Shown here: positions 52,160 to 60,328 of the stretch, one piece after another
Numbering within the stretch: position 1 is the first letter of the stretch
Layout: each line of letters begins with the position of its first letter
Source: Streptomyces sp. ML-6
Lineage (GTDB): Bacteria; Actinomycetota; Actinomycetes; Streptomycetales; Streptomycetaceae
DNA: 64,000 nt
Direction: 5' to 3'
Assembly: GCF_030116705.1 (NCBI RefSeq)
Contig: NZ_JAOTIK010000001.1
Coordinates: forward strand, 3,068,001-3,132,000
Made by a program: the position numbers and the translations under genes
The notes under the pieces: model-generated
The model's input: the letters and a program-made list of their open reading frames with translations, nothing else
Databases searched by the model: none
Told to the model about the DNA's origin: nothing

Positions 52160-52273
52160 CCGCCCGCGGCCACCGGCCCGGAAATCCACCGGCCGGCCCC
52201 GCCCGGACCCGACCGGCCGTCCTCGTCCCTCTCCGCCTCTCCCCGCCCCTCCCCGTACCCGTACGACCGGCGC

Positions 52274-53053
52274 TCAGCCGAACTGCACCGACCGCTTCGC
52301 GAGCCCCATCCAGAACCCGTCGATGACGCTGCGGCCCCGGTCCAGCTCGCCCTCCGAGGCGCCGAGCGTCACGAAGAGCGGCGCGAAGTGCTCGGTGCGC
52401 GGGTGGGCCAGTCGGCCCGCCGGGGACTTGTGCTCGAAGTCCAGCAGGGCGTCGATGTCCTGCGCCCGGAGCGCCCGGTCCCCCCAGTCGTCGAACTCCA
52501 CCGACCAGCCGGGGACGCCGCCCGCGTGCCGCAGGGCGGCCAGGTTGTGGGTGAAGAAGCCGCTGCCCACGATCAGGACGCCCTCGTCGCGCAGCGGCGC
52601 GAGCCTGCGCCCGATGTCCATCAGCTTCTGCGGATCCAGCGTCGGCATGGAGATCTGGAGCACCGGGATGTCGGCGTCCGGGAACATCTCCACCAGCGGG
52701 ACGTACGCCCCGTGGTCGAGCCCCCGGTCCGGGATGTCCTGGACCGGCGTACCGGCGCCGCGCAGCAGTTTGCGCACGTTCTCCGCGAGTTCCGGGGCGC
52801 CGGGGGCGGCGTACTGGACCCGGTAGTAGTGCTCGGGGAAGCCCCAGAAGTCGCGGACGAGCGGGACGGTCTCCGTCGCGCCGAGGGCGAGCGGGGCCTC
52901 CTCCCAGTGGGCGGAGACCATCAGGATCGCCCTGGGGCGGGGCAGCCCGGCGGACCATGCGGCCAGCTCACCGGGCCAGACCGGGTCGTCGGCCAGCGGC
53001 GGGGCCCCGTGGGAGAGGTAGAGGGCGGGCATGCGCTCCGCGGTGACAGTCAT
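52274..53053 (-). CDS. Class III extradiol dioxygenase (LigB/DODA, YgiD-like)
   Basis: 259 aa, ATG at 53053 behind GGGGAG; an ATG at 53065 lacks a site. Metal ligands expected in ALYLSHGAPPLADD, AHWEEAP, LDHGAYVPLVEMFP and GSGFFTHNLAAL. The family opens catechol-type rings (DOPA dioxygenase in plants, YgiD in E. coli). A MarR regulator is divergent 136 bp away, with AAGTTCAA-type repeats between them, so phenolic-responsive control is likely. Confidence 0.92.
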   Translation of the reverse strand: MTVTAERMPALYLSHGAPPLADDPVWPGELAAWSAGLPRPRAILMVSAHWEEAPLALGATETVPLVRDFWGFPEHYYRVQYAAPGAPELAENVRKLLRGAGTPVQDIPDRGLDHGAYVPLVEMFPDADIPVLQISMPTLDPQKLMDIGRRLAPLRDEGVLIVGSGFFTHNLAALRHAGGVPGWSVEFDDWGDRALRAQDIDALLDFEHKSPAGRLAHPRTEHFAPLFVTLGASEGELDRGRSVIDGFWMGLAKRSVQFG

Positions 53054-53116
53054 GGCACTCCCCATCCGCTGCTGATCAAGGTAAGTCTTCTAGTGGTCCA
53101 TTCGAGAGGAAGCATT

Positions 53117-53175
53117 CTTTAAAGTTCAAGCTTCCCGCTCCCGAGACCTTAGCTCTATCTAGTTCAACTTTCAAG
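53117..53175. promoter_or_regulatory. Candidate MarR operators in the dioxygenase/marR divergent region
   Basis: Two related AT-rich sites: CTTTAAAGTTCAAGCTT (53117-53133) and AGTTCAACTTTCAAG (53161-53175). Both contain AGTTCAA and ACTTT/AAAGT elements in opposite arrangement, typical of MarR sites. The second lies 13 bp before the marR GTG. Confidence 0.55.
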
Positions 53176-53188
53176 AAAAGGTCGTACA

Positions 53189-53701
53189 GTGGAGTACATG
53201 ACCACGGCATCCCCCGGCGAGCCCCGCTGGCTCTCCGACGAAGAGCAGCGCGTCTGGCGTGCGTACCTCCACGCCACCACGCTCATGGAGGATCACCTCG
53301 ACCGCCAGTTGCAGCGCGACGCCGGCATGCCGCACATCTACTACGGGCTGCTCGTCCAGCTCTCCCAGGCCCCCCGTCGCCGCATGCGGATGACCGAGCT
53401 GGCCCGGAACGCCAAGATCACCCGCTCCCGGCTCTCGCACGCCGTCGCCCGGCTGGAGAAGAGCGGATGGGTGCGCCGCGAGGACTGCCCGTCGGACAAG
53501 CGCGGCCAGAACGCGGTCCTCACGGAGGAGGGCCACGAGATGCTGCGCCGGTCCGCCCCGGGCCACGTCAGTGCCGTGCGCCAGGCGATGTTCGACCGGC
53601 TCACGCCCGAGCAGGTGCGTTCGTTGGGCGAGATCATGCAGGTCGTCGCCTCCGGGCTCCAGCCGGAGGACACGGACGCAGACCTGCCGTGGCTGCGCTG
53701 A
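53189..53701 (+). CDS. MarR-family transcriptional regulator
   Basis: 170 aa from GTG 53189 (ATG 53198 possible), with AAAGG 7 nt upstream. Winged HTH: MRMTELARNAKITRSRLSHA, VARLEKSGWVRREDCPSDKR, and the wing GQNAVLTEEGHEML. Helical dimerisation ends flank it. Probably represses itself and the divergent dioxygenase in response to a phenolic compound (inference). Confidence 0.93.
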   Translation: MEYMTTASPGEPRWLSDEEQRVWRAYLHATTLMEDHLDRQLQRDAGMPHIYYGLLVQLSQAPRRRMRMTELARNAKITRSRLSHAVARLEKSGWVRREDCPSDKRGQNAVLTEEGHEMLRRSAPGHVSAVRQAMFDRLTPEQVRSLGEIMQVVASGLQPEDTDADLPWLR

Positions 53702-53713
53702 GCCCCTGCTCAC

Positions 53714-53815
53714 GGAACGAAACACCGGAACGAAACACCGGAACGAAGCACCGGACCGAAACGCCGGACCGAAACGCCGAAACGAAAAACGGAACGCCGG
53801 AACAAAGAACAAAAC
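53714..53815. repeat. 13-bp tandem repeat (5 copies, then degenerate)
   Basis: Five units of GGAACGAAACACC and variants (53714-53778) follow the marR stop. They decay into AACGAAAAACGGAACGCC-type sequence up to the hairpin at 53817. Confidence 0.8.
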
Positions 53816-53816
53816 A

Positions 53817-53882
53817 GTCGCGCCCCGGCTTCCTGTCCGGCCCGATCGGGGATCGGAACCGGGCAGGAAGCCGGGGCGCGAC
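53817..53882. terminator. Long bidirectional terminator hairpin
   Basis: Arms 53817-53835 and 53864-53882 form a perfect 19-bp stem. The 28-nt loop contains a further CCGATC/GATCGG stem. It lies between the convergent marR and MFS genes. Confidence 0.9.
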
Positions 53883-53925
53883 CGCATGCGCACCACCGCT
53901 CCCCCCGGGCGGTGGGCGCCCTCGG

Positions 53926-55458
53926 TCAGTGGGCGACGACCGGCACCCTGAACTCGTCCTCGACGCCGTCGGCGTCACCCGACCCGGCACCGCCGGACAC
54001 CGGGGCCGCGGTGGGGCGGCCGGCGTTGATGAAGGTCACCGCGATCGCGGCGGCCACCAGCAGGATGCCGACGGCCCACCAGATGGCGCCGGTGAAGCCG
54101 TGCACCATGGACTGGAGCTTCAGCAGCTCCGGGTCGGTGGCACCGAGCCCGGCGTGGGAGGTGGCGTACGCCGTCGCGGCCGACGCGGCGATGGTGTTCA
54201 GCAGCGCCGTACCGATCGCACCGCCCACCTGCTGCGAGGTGTTGACCATCGCGGAGGCCACGCCCGAGTCGCGCGGCTCGACGCCGTGCGTGGCGAGCGA
54301 CATGGCCGGCATGAAGGCCGTGCCCATGCCCAGCCCCAGCAGGAGCTGCGCGGGCAGGATGAGGCCGACGTAGGACGAGTCGATCTCCAGCTGCGTCAGC
54401 AGCAGCATGCCGACGGCGGCGGCGAGGAAGCCGGGGCCCATGAGCTTGCGCGCCGGGACCCGGGTCATCAGCCGGGCACCGATCTGCGTGGACCCCGTGA
54501 TCATGCCCGCGATCATCGGGAGGAAGGCGAAGCCCGTCCTGATCGGCGAGTAGCCCTTCACGACCTGGAGGTAGTACGTCAGGAAGAGGAACAGCCCGAA
54601 CATCGCGATGATGGCGAGGCCCAGCGAGAGGTAGACGCCACCGCGGTTGCGGTCGAGCACGACGCGCAGCGGCAGCAGCGGCGACTCGACCCGGGCCTCG
54701 GTCACGACGAACGCCAGCAGCAGCACGCCGGACGCGACGAACGTGCCGATGGTCAGCCCGTCCGACCAGCCGGCGGTCTCGGCGCGGGTGAACCCGTACA
54801 CCAGCGAGACCAGACCCAGCGCGGACAGGACGACGCCCGGCACGTCGAGCGACGAACGGTTGCGGCTGCCGGACGGCTCCCGGATCACGAAGTACGCGCC
54901 GACGGCCGCGACGGCCGCGAACGGGATGTTGACGAAGAACGTCCAGCGCCAGTCCAGCACCTGGGTCAGGAAACCGCCGAGGATCAGACCGACGGCGCCA
55001 CCGCCACCCGCGATCGCACCGTAGATGCCGAACGCCTTGGCGCGCTCCTTGGCATCGGTGAACATCACGGCGAGCAACGACAGCGCCGCCGGGGCGAGCA
55101 GCGCGCCGAAGACGCCCTGGAGTGCGCGGGAGCCGAAGAGCATGGCCTGGTTCTGCGCCGCGCCACCGAGCGCGGAGGCCAGCGCGAAGCCGATCAGCCC
55201 GACGACGAAGGTCCGCTTGCGGCCCCAGAGGTCGGCGATCCGCCCGCCGAACAGCAGCAGCCCGCCGAAGGCGAGGGCGTAGGCCGTGATGACCCACTGC
55301 TTGTTGGCGTCGGAGATGTCGAGGTCCGTCTGGGCGTGCGGGAGCGCGATGTTCACGATCGTGGCGTCGAGCACGACCATCAGCTGCGCGAGTGCTATGA
55401 ACGCCAGCGCTTTCCAACGGCTGGGGTCGGGAAGTCGGAGATCGGCTGTTTTGGGCAT
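53926..55458 (-). CDS. DHA2-type MFS multidrug exporter
   Basis: 510 aa from ATG 55458, with AGGTGG 8 nt upstream. Fourteen-helix layout: VVLDATIVNIALPHAQTDLD, WVITAYALAFGGLLLFGGRI, ADLWGRKRTF and FGIYGAIAGGGGAVGLILGG. It belongs to the EmrB/QacA group and is a drug/proton antiporter. A TetR gene lies 244 bp upstream on the same strand, so co-transcription or TetR control is plausible. It shares only family similarity with the exporter at 46506. Confidence 0.93.
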   Translation of the reverse strand: MPKTADLRLPDPSRWKALAFIALAQLMVVLDATIVNIALPHAQTDLDISDANKQWVITAYALAFGGLLLFGGRIADLWGRKRTFVVGLIGFALASALGGAAQNQAMLFGSRALQGVFGALLAPAALSLLAVMFTDAKERAKAFGIYGAIAGGGGAVGLILGGFLTQVLDWRWTFFVNIPFAAVAAVGAYFVIREPSGSRNRSSLDVPGVVLSALGLVSLVYGFTRAETAGWSDGLTIGTFVASGVLLLAFVVTEARVESPLLPLRVVLDRNRGGVYLSLGLAIIAMFGLFLFLTYYLQVVKGYSPIRTGFAFLPMIAGMITGSTQIGARLMTRVPARKLMGPGFLAAAVGMLLLTQLEIDSSYVGLILPAQLLLGLGMGTAFMPAMSLATHGVEPRDSGVASAMVNTSQQVGGAIGTALLNTIAASAATAYATSHAGLGATDPELLKLQSMVHGFTGAIWWAVGILLVAAAIAVTFINAGRPTAAPVSGGAGSGDADGVEDEFRVPVVAH

Positions 55459-55702
55459 GGGTGTATCCACCTAAGGGCGCCCGAGGGCGCGAGAAGTCGT
55501 GAAGCGGCGAGTCGTGGACAAGAGGTCGTCGAACGGGTCGGGCGAACCGACCGCCCCGTCCCGGCCGAGCGATCAACTACCGCTCACTGCAGGACGGATG
55601 ACGAGAAAAGGAGGAAGGAGGAAGGAGGCGGGGCGGGAGAGGGATGGTCGGTATGGCGTGGCGGACGCTCCGCCGGGCTCCCGGCAGGGCCCGGCGGGAA
55701 CG

Positions 55703-56407
55703 TCACGCCCGATGCCGCAGATCCTCCAAGGTCGCTGCCGTTCCCGGCAGTTCGGACCGGGCCGGAGCCTCCAGTCCGTCCAGGAACAGCTGTAGATGGC
55801 GGTGGGTGAACCGGTCGATGTTCAGACAGCCGGTGCCGGGCAGCGGCCGGGTGAGCTGGGAGAGGGCGACCATGACGTCACCGACGGCGATGTCGGTGCG
55901 CAGGCGCCCCGCGGACATGGCGCGCGCCACGAGCCCCTCGACGGCCTCTTCGAGGCGCCGGCGCTCGGCGAGCAGTTCGGGGTGGTCCTTGTCGAAGCCG
56001 CCGGACAGCATCGGGCACAGCGCCCCGATCCGTTCGTCGGCCGCGGCGTGCACGAAACGGCTGAGCGCGGCGAAGGGGTCGGCCTCCTCGGCCGCCGCCT
56101 CCTCCGCACGGTCGGTGCTCCGGGAGGTGACGGCGAGCACGACCTCGTGCGTCAGCGCGGCCCGGTCGGGGAAGTTCCGGTAGAGCGTGGCGTTGCCGAC
56201 GCCGGCGCGCCGGGCGATCTCGTCGAGCGGCACGTCCGGCCCGAACTCGACGAACATCTCGCGCGCGGCCGTCACGATCCGCTCCCGGTTGCGCAACGCG
56301 TCGGCCCGCGGACGGGGGGTCCGGGGCTGCGCCGTTCCGGCGGCGGTACGGGCGACGGTGTCCACGACGGCTGTCCTCGCTCTTCCGATCCTCGTTCTCG
56401 TTCTCAT
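55703..56407 (-). CDS. TetR-family transcriptional regulator
   Basis: 234 aa from ATG 56407, behind GAGGGGG. After a basic ~45-residue N-terminal extension, the HTH reads RIVTAAREMFVEFGPDVPLD, EIARRAGVGNATLYRNFPDR. The C-terminal ligand domain includes LSRFVHAAADERIGALCPML and resembles SbtR-type TetR proteins. Two matching 22-bp inverted repeats lie upstream (56436-56498), indicating autoregulation and probable control of the divergent protease gene. Confidence 0.93.
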   Translation of the reverse strand: MRTRTRIGRARTAVVDTVARTAAGTAQPRTPRPRADALRNRERIVTAAREMFVEFGPDVPLDEIARRAGVGNATLYRNFPDRAALTHEVVLAVTSRSTDRAEEAAAEEADPFAALSRFVHAAADERIGALCPMLSGGFDKDHPELLAERRRLEEAVEGLVARAMSAGRLRTDIAVGDVMVALSQLTRPLPGTGCLNIDRFTHRHLQLFLDGLEAPARSELPGTAATLEDLRHRA

Positions 56408-56435
56408 TGTGTCCCCCTCGACGACCCTCGGCCGT

Positions 56436-56498
56436 AACCGGGGACCGTCTCCCCGTTTCGCGGGGACACCGATGCAAACGGGGAAGGACTCCCCGGTT
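56436..56498. promoter_or_regulatory. Twin 22-bp TetR-type operators
   Basis: 56436-56457 (read on the minus strand) and 56477-56498 (plus strand) both fit AACGGGGA-N5-TCCCCGGTT with identical arms, in opposite orientation and centred 41 bp apart. They lie 29-91 bp upstream of the TetR start and before the divergent protease gene. Confidence 0.75.
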
Positions 56499-56651
56499 AT
56501 TTCCACACCCGAAGGTGATGTGAGTCACTCCGGGGAATCGGGAAACCAGCCGAACGGCGCACCCAACGAGCGGCCCCGCACCACCCGACACAGGCTGATG
56601 CGCAGAGCGCAGTCAGGGCCGGCCGACTGCCGCGGACCCCGAGGCGCCTCT

Positions 56652-57929
56652 ATGCAAAAACCACGCCACCGGATACGCGGGCATCGCCGCCCACTCGCGC
56701 TCGGCTCGGCAACGGCCCTGGTCATAGCGGCAATGGCCACGGCCAGCAACACCCTCCCGATAACCGGCCGGGCCTCCGCGGGCCCGGTGTCCAACGCCCG
56801 TTCGGCAGGCATAGCCCCGTGCCGGATATCCGCGACGAGGGGCGTGCAGATGTCGGAGGGCATACCGACGCCGAAGGGCTACGCCCGTTCCACCGGCAAG
56901 GTCCGCGCCCTCAACCTGATGATCGACTTCCCGGACGCACCGGGCGCCGGACCGGCGATGGACCGGTACGCCGAATTCTTCCCGCAGACCACCCAATGGT
57001 TCCGGACCAGCTCGTACGGACGGCTCATATACGCCCCCGAAACCCCCGTGAAGTCCTGGCTGCGGATGCCACTGCCGTTCTCGGAGTACGGGGTCGAGCG
57101 CGGCTCACTGTACGAACCGGGTTACCGCCACCTCGTCCAGGACATCGTCGCCGCCGCCGATCCGAAGGTGGACTTCGCCAAGTACGACCTGGTCAACATC
57201 CTGGTCACCCCGAACGCCGGCCCCTCCGCCCTGGACACCGTCCTGTCCGTGACCTTCTCCGGCAACGACGACGCCCCGCGCGCGGACGGGGTCCCGCTCG
57301 CCAACACGTCCTTCATCTACAGCCGCCAGGACGACGGCTCGGGATCGTTCGCGAAGACCGGATACCGCGTCCTGCCGCACGAGAACGGCCACGTCTTCGG
57401 CCTTCCCGACCTGTACACGATGGAGGGCGGCGGCGCGGTCGGGCACTGGGACATCATGTCCGAGGACTGGGGGGCCGACAACGACCTGCTGGGCTGGCAC
57501 AAGTGGAAGCTCGGCTGGCTGGACAACGCGCAGATCGACTGCGCCGCGAGATCCGGCACCAGCGAACACGTGCTCCGGCCGCTGGCCACCCGGGGCGGCA
57601 CGAAGCTGGCGTTCGTACCGCTGAGCGACGAGTCCGGGTACGCGGTGGAGGTACGGACCCGGGCGGGCAACGACCACGCGATCTGCCGCCCGGGCGTACT
57701 GATCTACAAGGTGAGTTCGGACGTGGACACCGGGCAGGGCCCGGTGTCCGTCGCGGACAGCACCGAGGACAGCGCCGGCTGCACCCGTCTGCCCAATGTG
57801 CACACCGAACTGTCCGACGCCCCCTTCCGGCCCGGCGAGACCTTCACCGACCGGGCCCACAAGATACGCATATCCGTGATCGACAAGGACAGCGACGGCA
57901 ACTACCGGGTCCGTATCACCCGCTCCTGA
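56652..57929 (+). CDS. Secreted M6-like metalloprotease
   Basis: 425 aa from ATG 56652 (MQKPRHRIRGHRRPLALGSA); an ATG at 56598 is an alternative. Basic N-region and hydrophobic core (ALVIAAMATASNTLPITG) make a signal peptide. The zinc motif HENGH stands in VLPHENGHVFGLPDLYTMEG, followed by GHWDIMSEDWGADNDLLGWH, as in M6 immune-inhibitor-A-type peptidases. It probably degrades extracellular protein. It is divergent from the TetR gene, whose operators lie within the shared 244-bp region. Confidence 0.9.
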   Translation: MQKPRHRIRGHRRPLALGSATALVIAAMATASNTLPITGRASAGPVSNARSAGIAPCRISATRGVQMSEGIPTPKGYARSTGKVRALNLMIDFPDAPGAGPAMDRYAEFFPQTTQWFRTSSYGRLIYAPETPVKSWLRMPLPFSEYGVERGSLYEPGYRHLVQDIVAAADPKVDFAKYDLVNILVTPNAGPSALDTVLSVTFSGNDDAPRADGVPLANTSFIYSRQDDGSGSFAKTGYRVLPHENGHVFGLPDLYTMEGGGAVGHWDIMSEDWGADNDLLGWHKWKLGWLDNAQIDCAARSGTSEHVLRPLATRGGTKLAFVPLSDESGYAVEVRTRAGNDHAICRPGVLIYKVSSDVDTGQGPVSVADSTEDSAGCTRLPNVHTELSDAPFRPGETFTDRAHKIRISVIDKDSDGNYRVRITRS

Positions 57930-57960
57930 CCACTTCGCCCGACGGATTCGACCAGCGGAT

Positions 57961-58575
57961 TCAACCGGCGGACGAGGACGGAGACGCGGACGGGGACGGG
58001 GACGACATCCGCCCCGCAGCGGCGACGAGACCCACCAGACGCTCCTCACCGATGGCCTCGGACGCCGTCGAGGCGATCCGGCCACGCGGATCGATGACGA
58101 GGGTGACGGGAACCCCCTGCGTGGTCAGCAGCCCCTTGGGCAGCGTGAGGAGGTGCTTCCCGGCGGGGTCGAGGAGGCTGGGGTACGACATGTCGTGCTC
58201 CTCGACGAAGGCGCGGGCCACGCTGGGGGAGCTGTCCCGGTTCAGCCCCAGGACGACGACGTCCTGCCCCTCCGCCTTCTTCCGGTACCGCTCCAGCATC
58301 GAGACCTGCTTGCGGCAGGGCCCGCACCCGGAGGCCCACGCGTTGATCACCACCGTCTTCCCGGCGTGGTCGGAGAGGCTCATCGGCCTGCCGTCCACCC
58401 CGGTCCCCATGAAGGACGGCGCGTCCGGACGGTGCCGAGGATCGATCGTGAGGGTCCCGTCCTTGTGACGGTGGAAGCCGCGGGGCGTTCCCGGGTCACC
58501 TCCGGTCACGATCATGCCTATGACGGCCACGGCACAGACGACGGCGGCCAGCAGGGGAACGAAGGGGTGTTTCAT
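57961..58575 (-). CDS. TlpA/ResA-like membrane-anchored thioredoxin
   Basis: 204 aa from ATG 58575, behind AAGGA. An N-terminal signal anchor (FVPLLAAVVCAVAVIGMIV) is followed by a redoxin domain: DAPSFMGTGVDGRPMSLSDH, TVVINAWASGCGPCRKQVSM (CGPC active site), VVVLGLNRDSSPSVARAFVE and the cis-Pro region TTQGVPVTLVIDPRGRI. It acts outside the membrane as thiol reductant or oxidant, for example in cytochrome c maturation. It is convergent with the protease gene. Confidence 0.92.
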   Translation of the reverse strand: MKHPFVPLLAAVVCAVAVIGMIVTGGDPGTPRGFHRHKDGTLTIDPRHRPDAPSFMGTGVDGRPMSLSDHAGKTVVINAWASGCGPCRKQVSMLERYRKKAEGQDVVVLGLNRDSSPSVARAFVEEHDMSYPSLLDPAGKHLLTLPKGLLTTQGVPVTLVIDPRGRIASTASEAIGEERLVGLVAAAGRMSSPSPSASPSSSAG

Positions 58576-59153
58576 GGGGGGTCCTTGGGGGTCCTGGGGT
58601 TCCTTGAGGGATCCTTCGAGCCAGCGGAACAACCGGTTCAGCGACCGGGGACATCGAACGGCCACCCCGAGGGCACCGCCCGTCTCCCACCGACGCACCA
58701 CGACCGGGGCCACGGACGTACACAGCCGCTCGCCGACGGTCACGGTCACCCACGGACCGACGCCCACACCGACAACTCCCCGGAAACTCCTGCGCGGCAA
58801 GGCATGCCGGATTCACCCCGTTTACCCTGAACAACGGCGTTTGCTGATCATTCAGAACGGTACGCCCACCCCCAACTGCCTTCGCGAACCCCTCCCTTGT
58901 AAACATGCACCCCACCGCCCCCGGGTTGCCCCACCGCCCGAAACATCCCCACCCGAACCACCCCTCCCCACCATCCCCACTCGCCCGACACCCCCGCCCC
59001 GGAGACGCCCACCCCGCCCCTCGCCCGCCCACCCCGATATGGAAGCCCCTCCCCGGCACGGATCCGCTACGCTGTCCCTGGTCGGTCATCGGTACGTCCC
59101 GCCACCTGCACGAGCACCACCGCAGAAGGCACCGCACCTCGCCCGACAGCCCC
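58576..59153. other. Gene-free stretch with C-rich tract upstream of tRNA-Arg
   Basis: 578 bp with no convincing gene. From about 58904 to 59036 the plus strand is very C-rich with few G, so the minus strand carries many closely spaced GGG/GGGG runs. The tRNA promoter should lie at about 59110-59145. Confidence 0.55.
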
Positions 59154-59226
59154 GCCTTCGTAGCTCAGGGGATAGAGCACCGCTCTCCTAAAGCGGGTGT
59201 CGCAGGTTCGAATCCTGCCGGGGGCA
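59154..59226 (+). tRNA. tRNA-Arg (anticodon CCT)
   Basis: 73 nt folding as a full cloverleaf: acceptor GCCTTCG/CGGGGGC, D-arm GCTCAGGGGATAGAGC, anticodon arm CCGCT-CTCCTAA-AGCGG giving CCT, and T-arm GCAGGTTCGAATCCTGC. No CCA is encoded. It reads AGG codons. Arg-CCT genes are frequent integration sites, and the genes that follow are accessory in nature. Confidence 0.98.
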
Positions 59227-59393
59227 CAACGCGTCGCCACCCTGACCTGGGGTTTCTCTCCCCGGAAGGGTCCTACTCGGCCTCGGACTTCTCGTCCGGG
59301 GCCGCTTGCGTGAGCGGACGGAGAGTTGATCTCCCGAACATCCCCCAAAGGATCTGCATCATCCGGCACGGCCTCCGAGCCGGGCGAACATGG

Positions 59394-59408
59394 CATACTT
59401 GAAGTATG
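59394..59408. promoter_or_regulatory. Palindrome over the antitoxin start codon, candidate autoregulatory operator
   Basis: CATACTT-G-AAGTATG is a perfect 7-bp inverted repeat around one base. Its last three bases are the ATG of the antitoxin gene. Ribbon-helix-helix antitoxins usually repress their own operon from such sites. Confidence 0.7.
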
Positions 59409-59672
59409 GCAACCCGGAAGATCACCATCACCATGCCGGAAGAGCTGGTGGAATCGATCAAGGAGCGCGTCGACTCACGCGGAGTGTCCGGCTACATCGC
59501 GGCCGCCGCCGCTCATCAGGACGCCATGGACCGACTGCGAGAGCTGGCCGGGCGCCTCGAGGAAGAGCACGGCGCCGTGACGGACGACGAGCAGCAGGCA
59601 GCGCTGGACCGCATCGCCGCCATTGACGGCTGGCATGACGAGCAGCGATCACATTCGGACGAGGCCGCGTGA
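59406..59672 (+). CDS. VapB-like ribbon-helix-helix antitoxin
   Basis: 88 aa, ATG at 59406. N-terminal strand-helix-helix ATRKITITMPEELVESIKER typical of CopG/RHH DNA binding, then RGVSGYIAAAAAHQDAMDRL. An acidic, flexible C-terminus (VTDDEQQAALDRIAAIDGWH) would wrap the toxin. It overlaps the toxin gene by 4 nt. It binds and silences the adjacent PIN toxin and probably represses the operon through the palindrome at its start codon. Confidence 0.9.
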   Translation: MATRKITITMPEELVESIKERVDSRGVSGYIAAAAAHQDAMDRLRELAGRLEEEHGAVTDDEQQAALDRIAAIDGWHDEQRSHSDEAA

Positions 59673-60115
59673 GCCGCACCACCCGGGCGAGGCTGCATCG
59701 GCCGCGACAGCGCGTCTTCGTGTTCGACTCCGAGGCTCTCTCCAAGGCGGTTCAGGGCGATCGGGAGATGGCAGCGCTGATCAAGACGGCTCCACGGCTC
59801 GACATCCCGATCGTCACCTCGGCGCTCACGACCTTGGAGGCATGGGACCCTCGCGAAGCGTCGAGGCAGGCACTGTGGAACTGGACGCTGTCCCGGATCC
59901 GCGTCGTGCACACGGACGACCAAGTGATCGCCATGGCGCGCGACATGCTGAAGACAGCCGGCCTGCATGGGCACAAGTACGCCATCGACGCGATTCTGGC
60001 GGCTGTGGCCGGGCAGGAAGCCGCGCAGGGGGCTGAGGCAACCGTCTTCACCTCCGACACCGACGACATGAATCAGCTCCTCGCCGGACACTCCGTGCGA
60101 GTCGAGAAGGTTTGA
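59669..60115 (+). CDS. VapC-like PIN-domain toxin
   Basis: 148 aa, GTG at 59669 overlapping the antitoxin stop (GTGA). The PIN acidic residues are present: Asp in VFVFDSEALSKAVQ, Glu in TSALTTLEAWD, Asp in HKYAIDAILAAVAG and Asp in VFTSDTDDMNQLL. The N-terminal VFDSEALSK is the actinobacterial variant of the usual DTSA start. Probably a ribonuclease that cuts tRNA or rRNA when free of its antitoxin. The pair lies 180 bp after tRNA-Arg. Confidence 0.9.
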   Translation: MSRTTRARLHRPRQRVFVFDSEALSKAVQGDREMAALIKTAPRLDIPIVTSALTTLEAWDPREASRQALWNWTLSRIRVVHTDDQVIAMARDMLKTAGLHGHKYAIDAILAAVAGQEAAQGAEATVFTSDTDDMNQLLAGHSVRVEKV

Positions 60116-60328
60116 CGAGACGCCGCCCACACTTCACTCCGCCGACTCGTCGGCTCCCCAACTGCCCACTGGCTGTACACCGACAGGCATCCTCCGTTAC
60201 GGGTGTCAAGCCGACCGCCGGGGCGGAAAAGCCCGAGCGCGCTCTGCAAGTTGCGGAGGTACGAGGGCGTCGGCCCAGAACCAATCGTCACCGACCTCGC
60301 CGATGGTCGTGGACGGTCGATCGCGCCG

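Noticed and set aside
59067..59396. Minus-strand frame across tRNA-Arg
   Set aside because: Contains GRIRTCDTRFRRAVLYPLSY, the familiar artefact of translating a tRNA in antisense.
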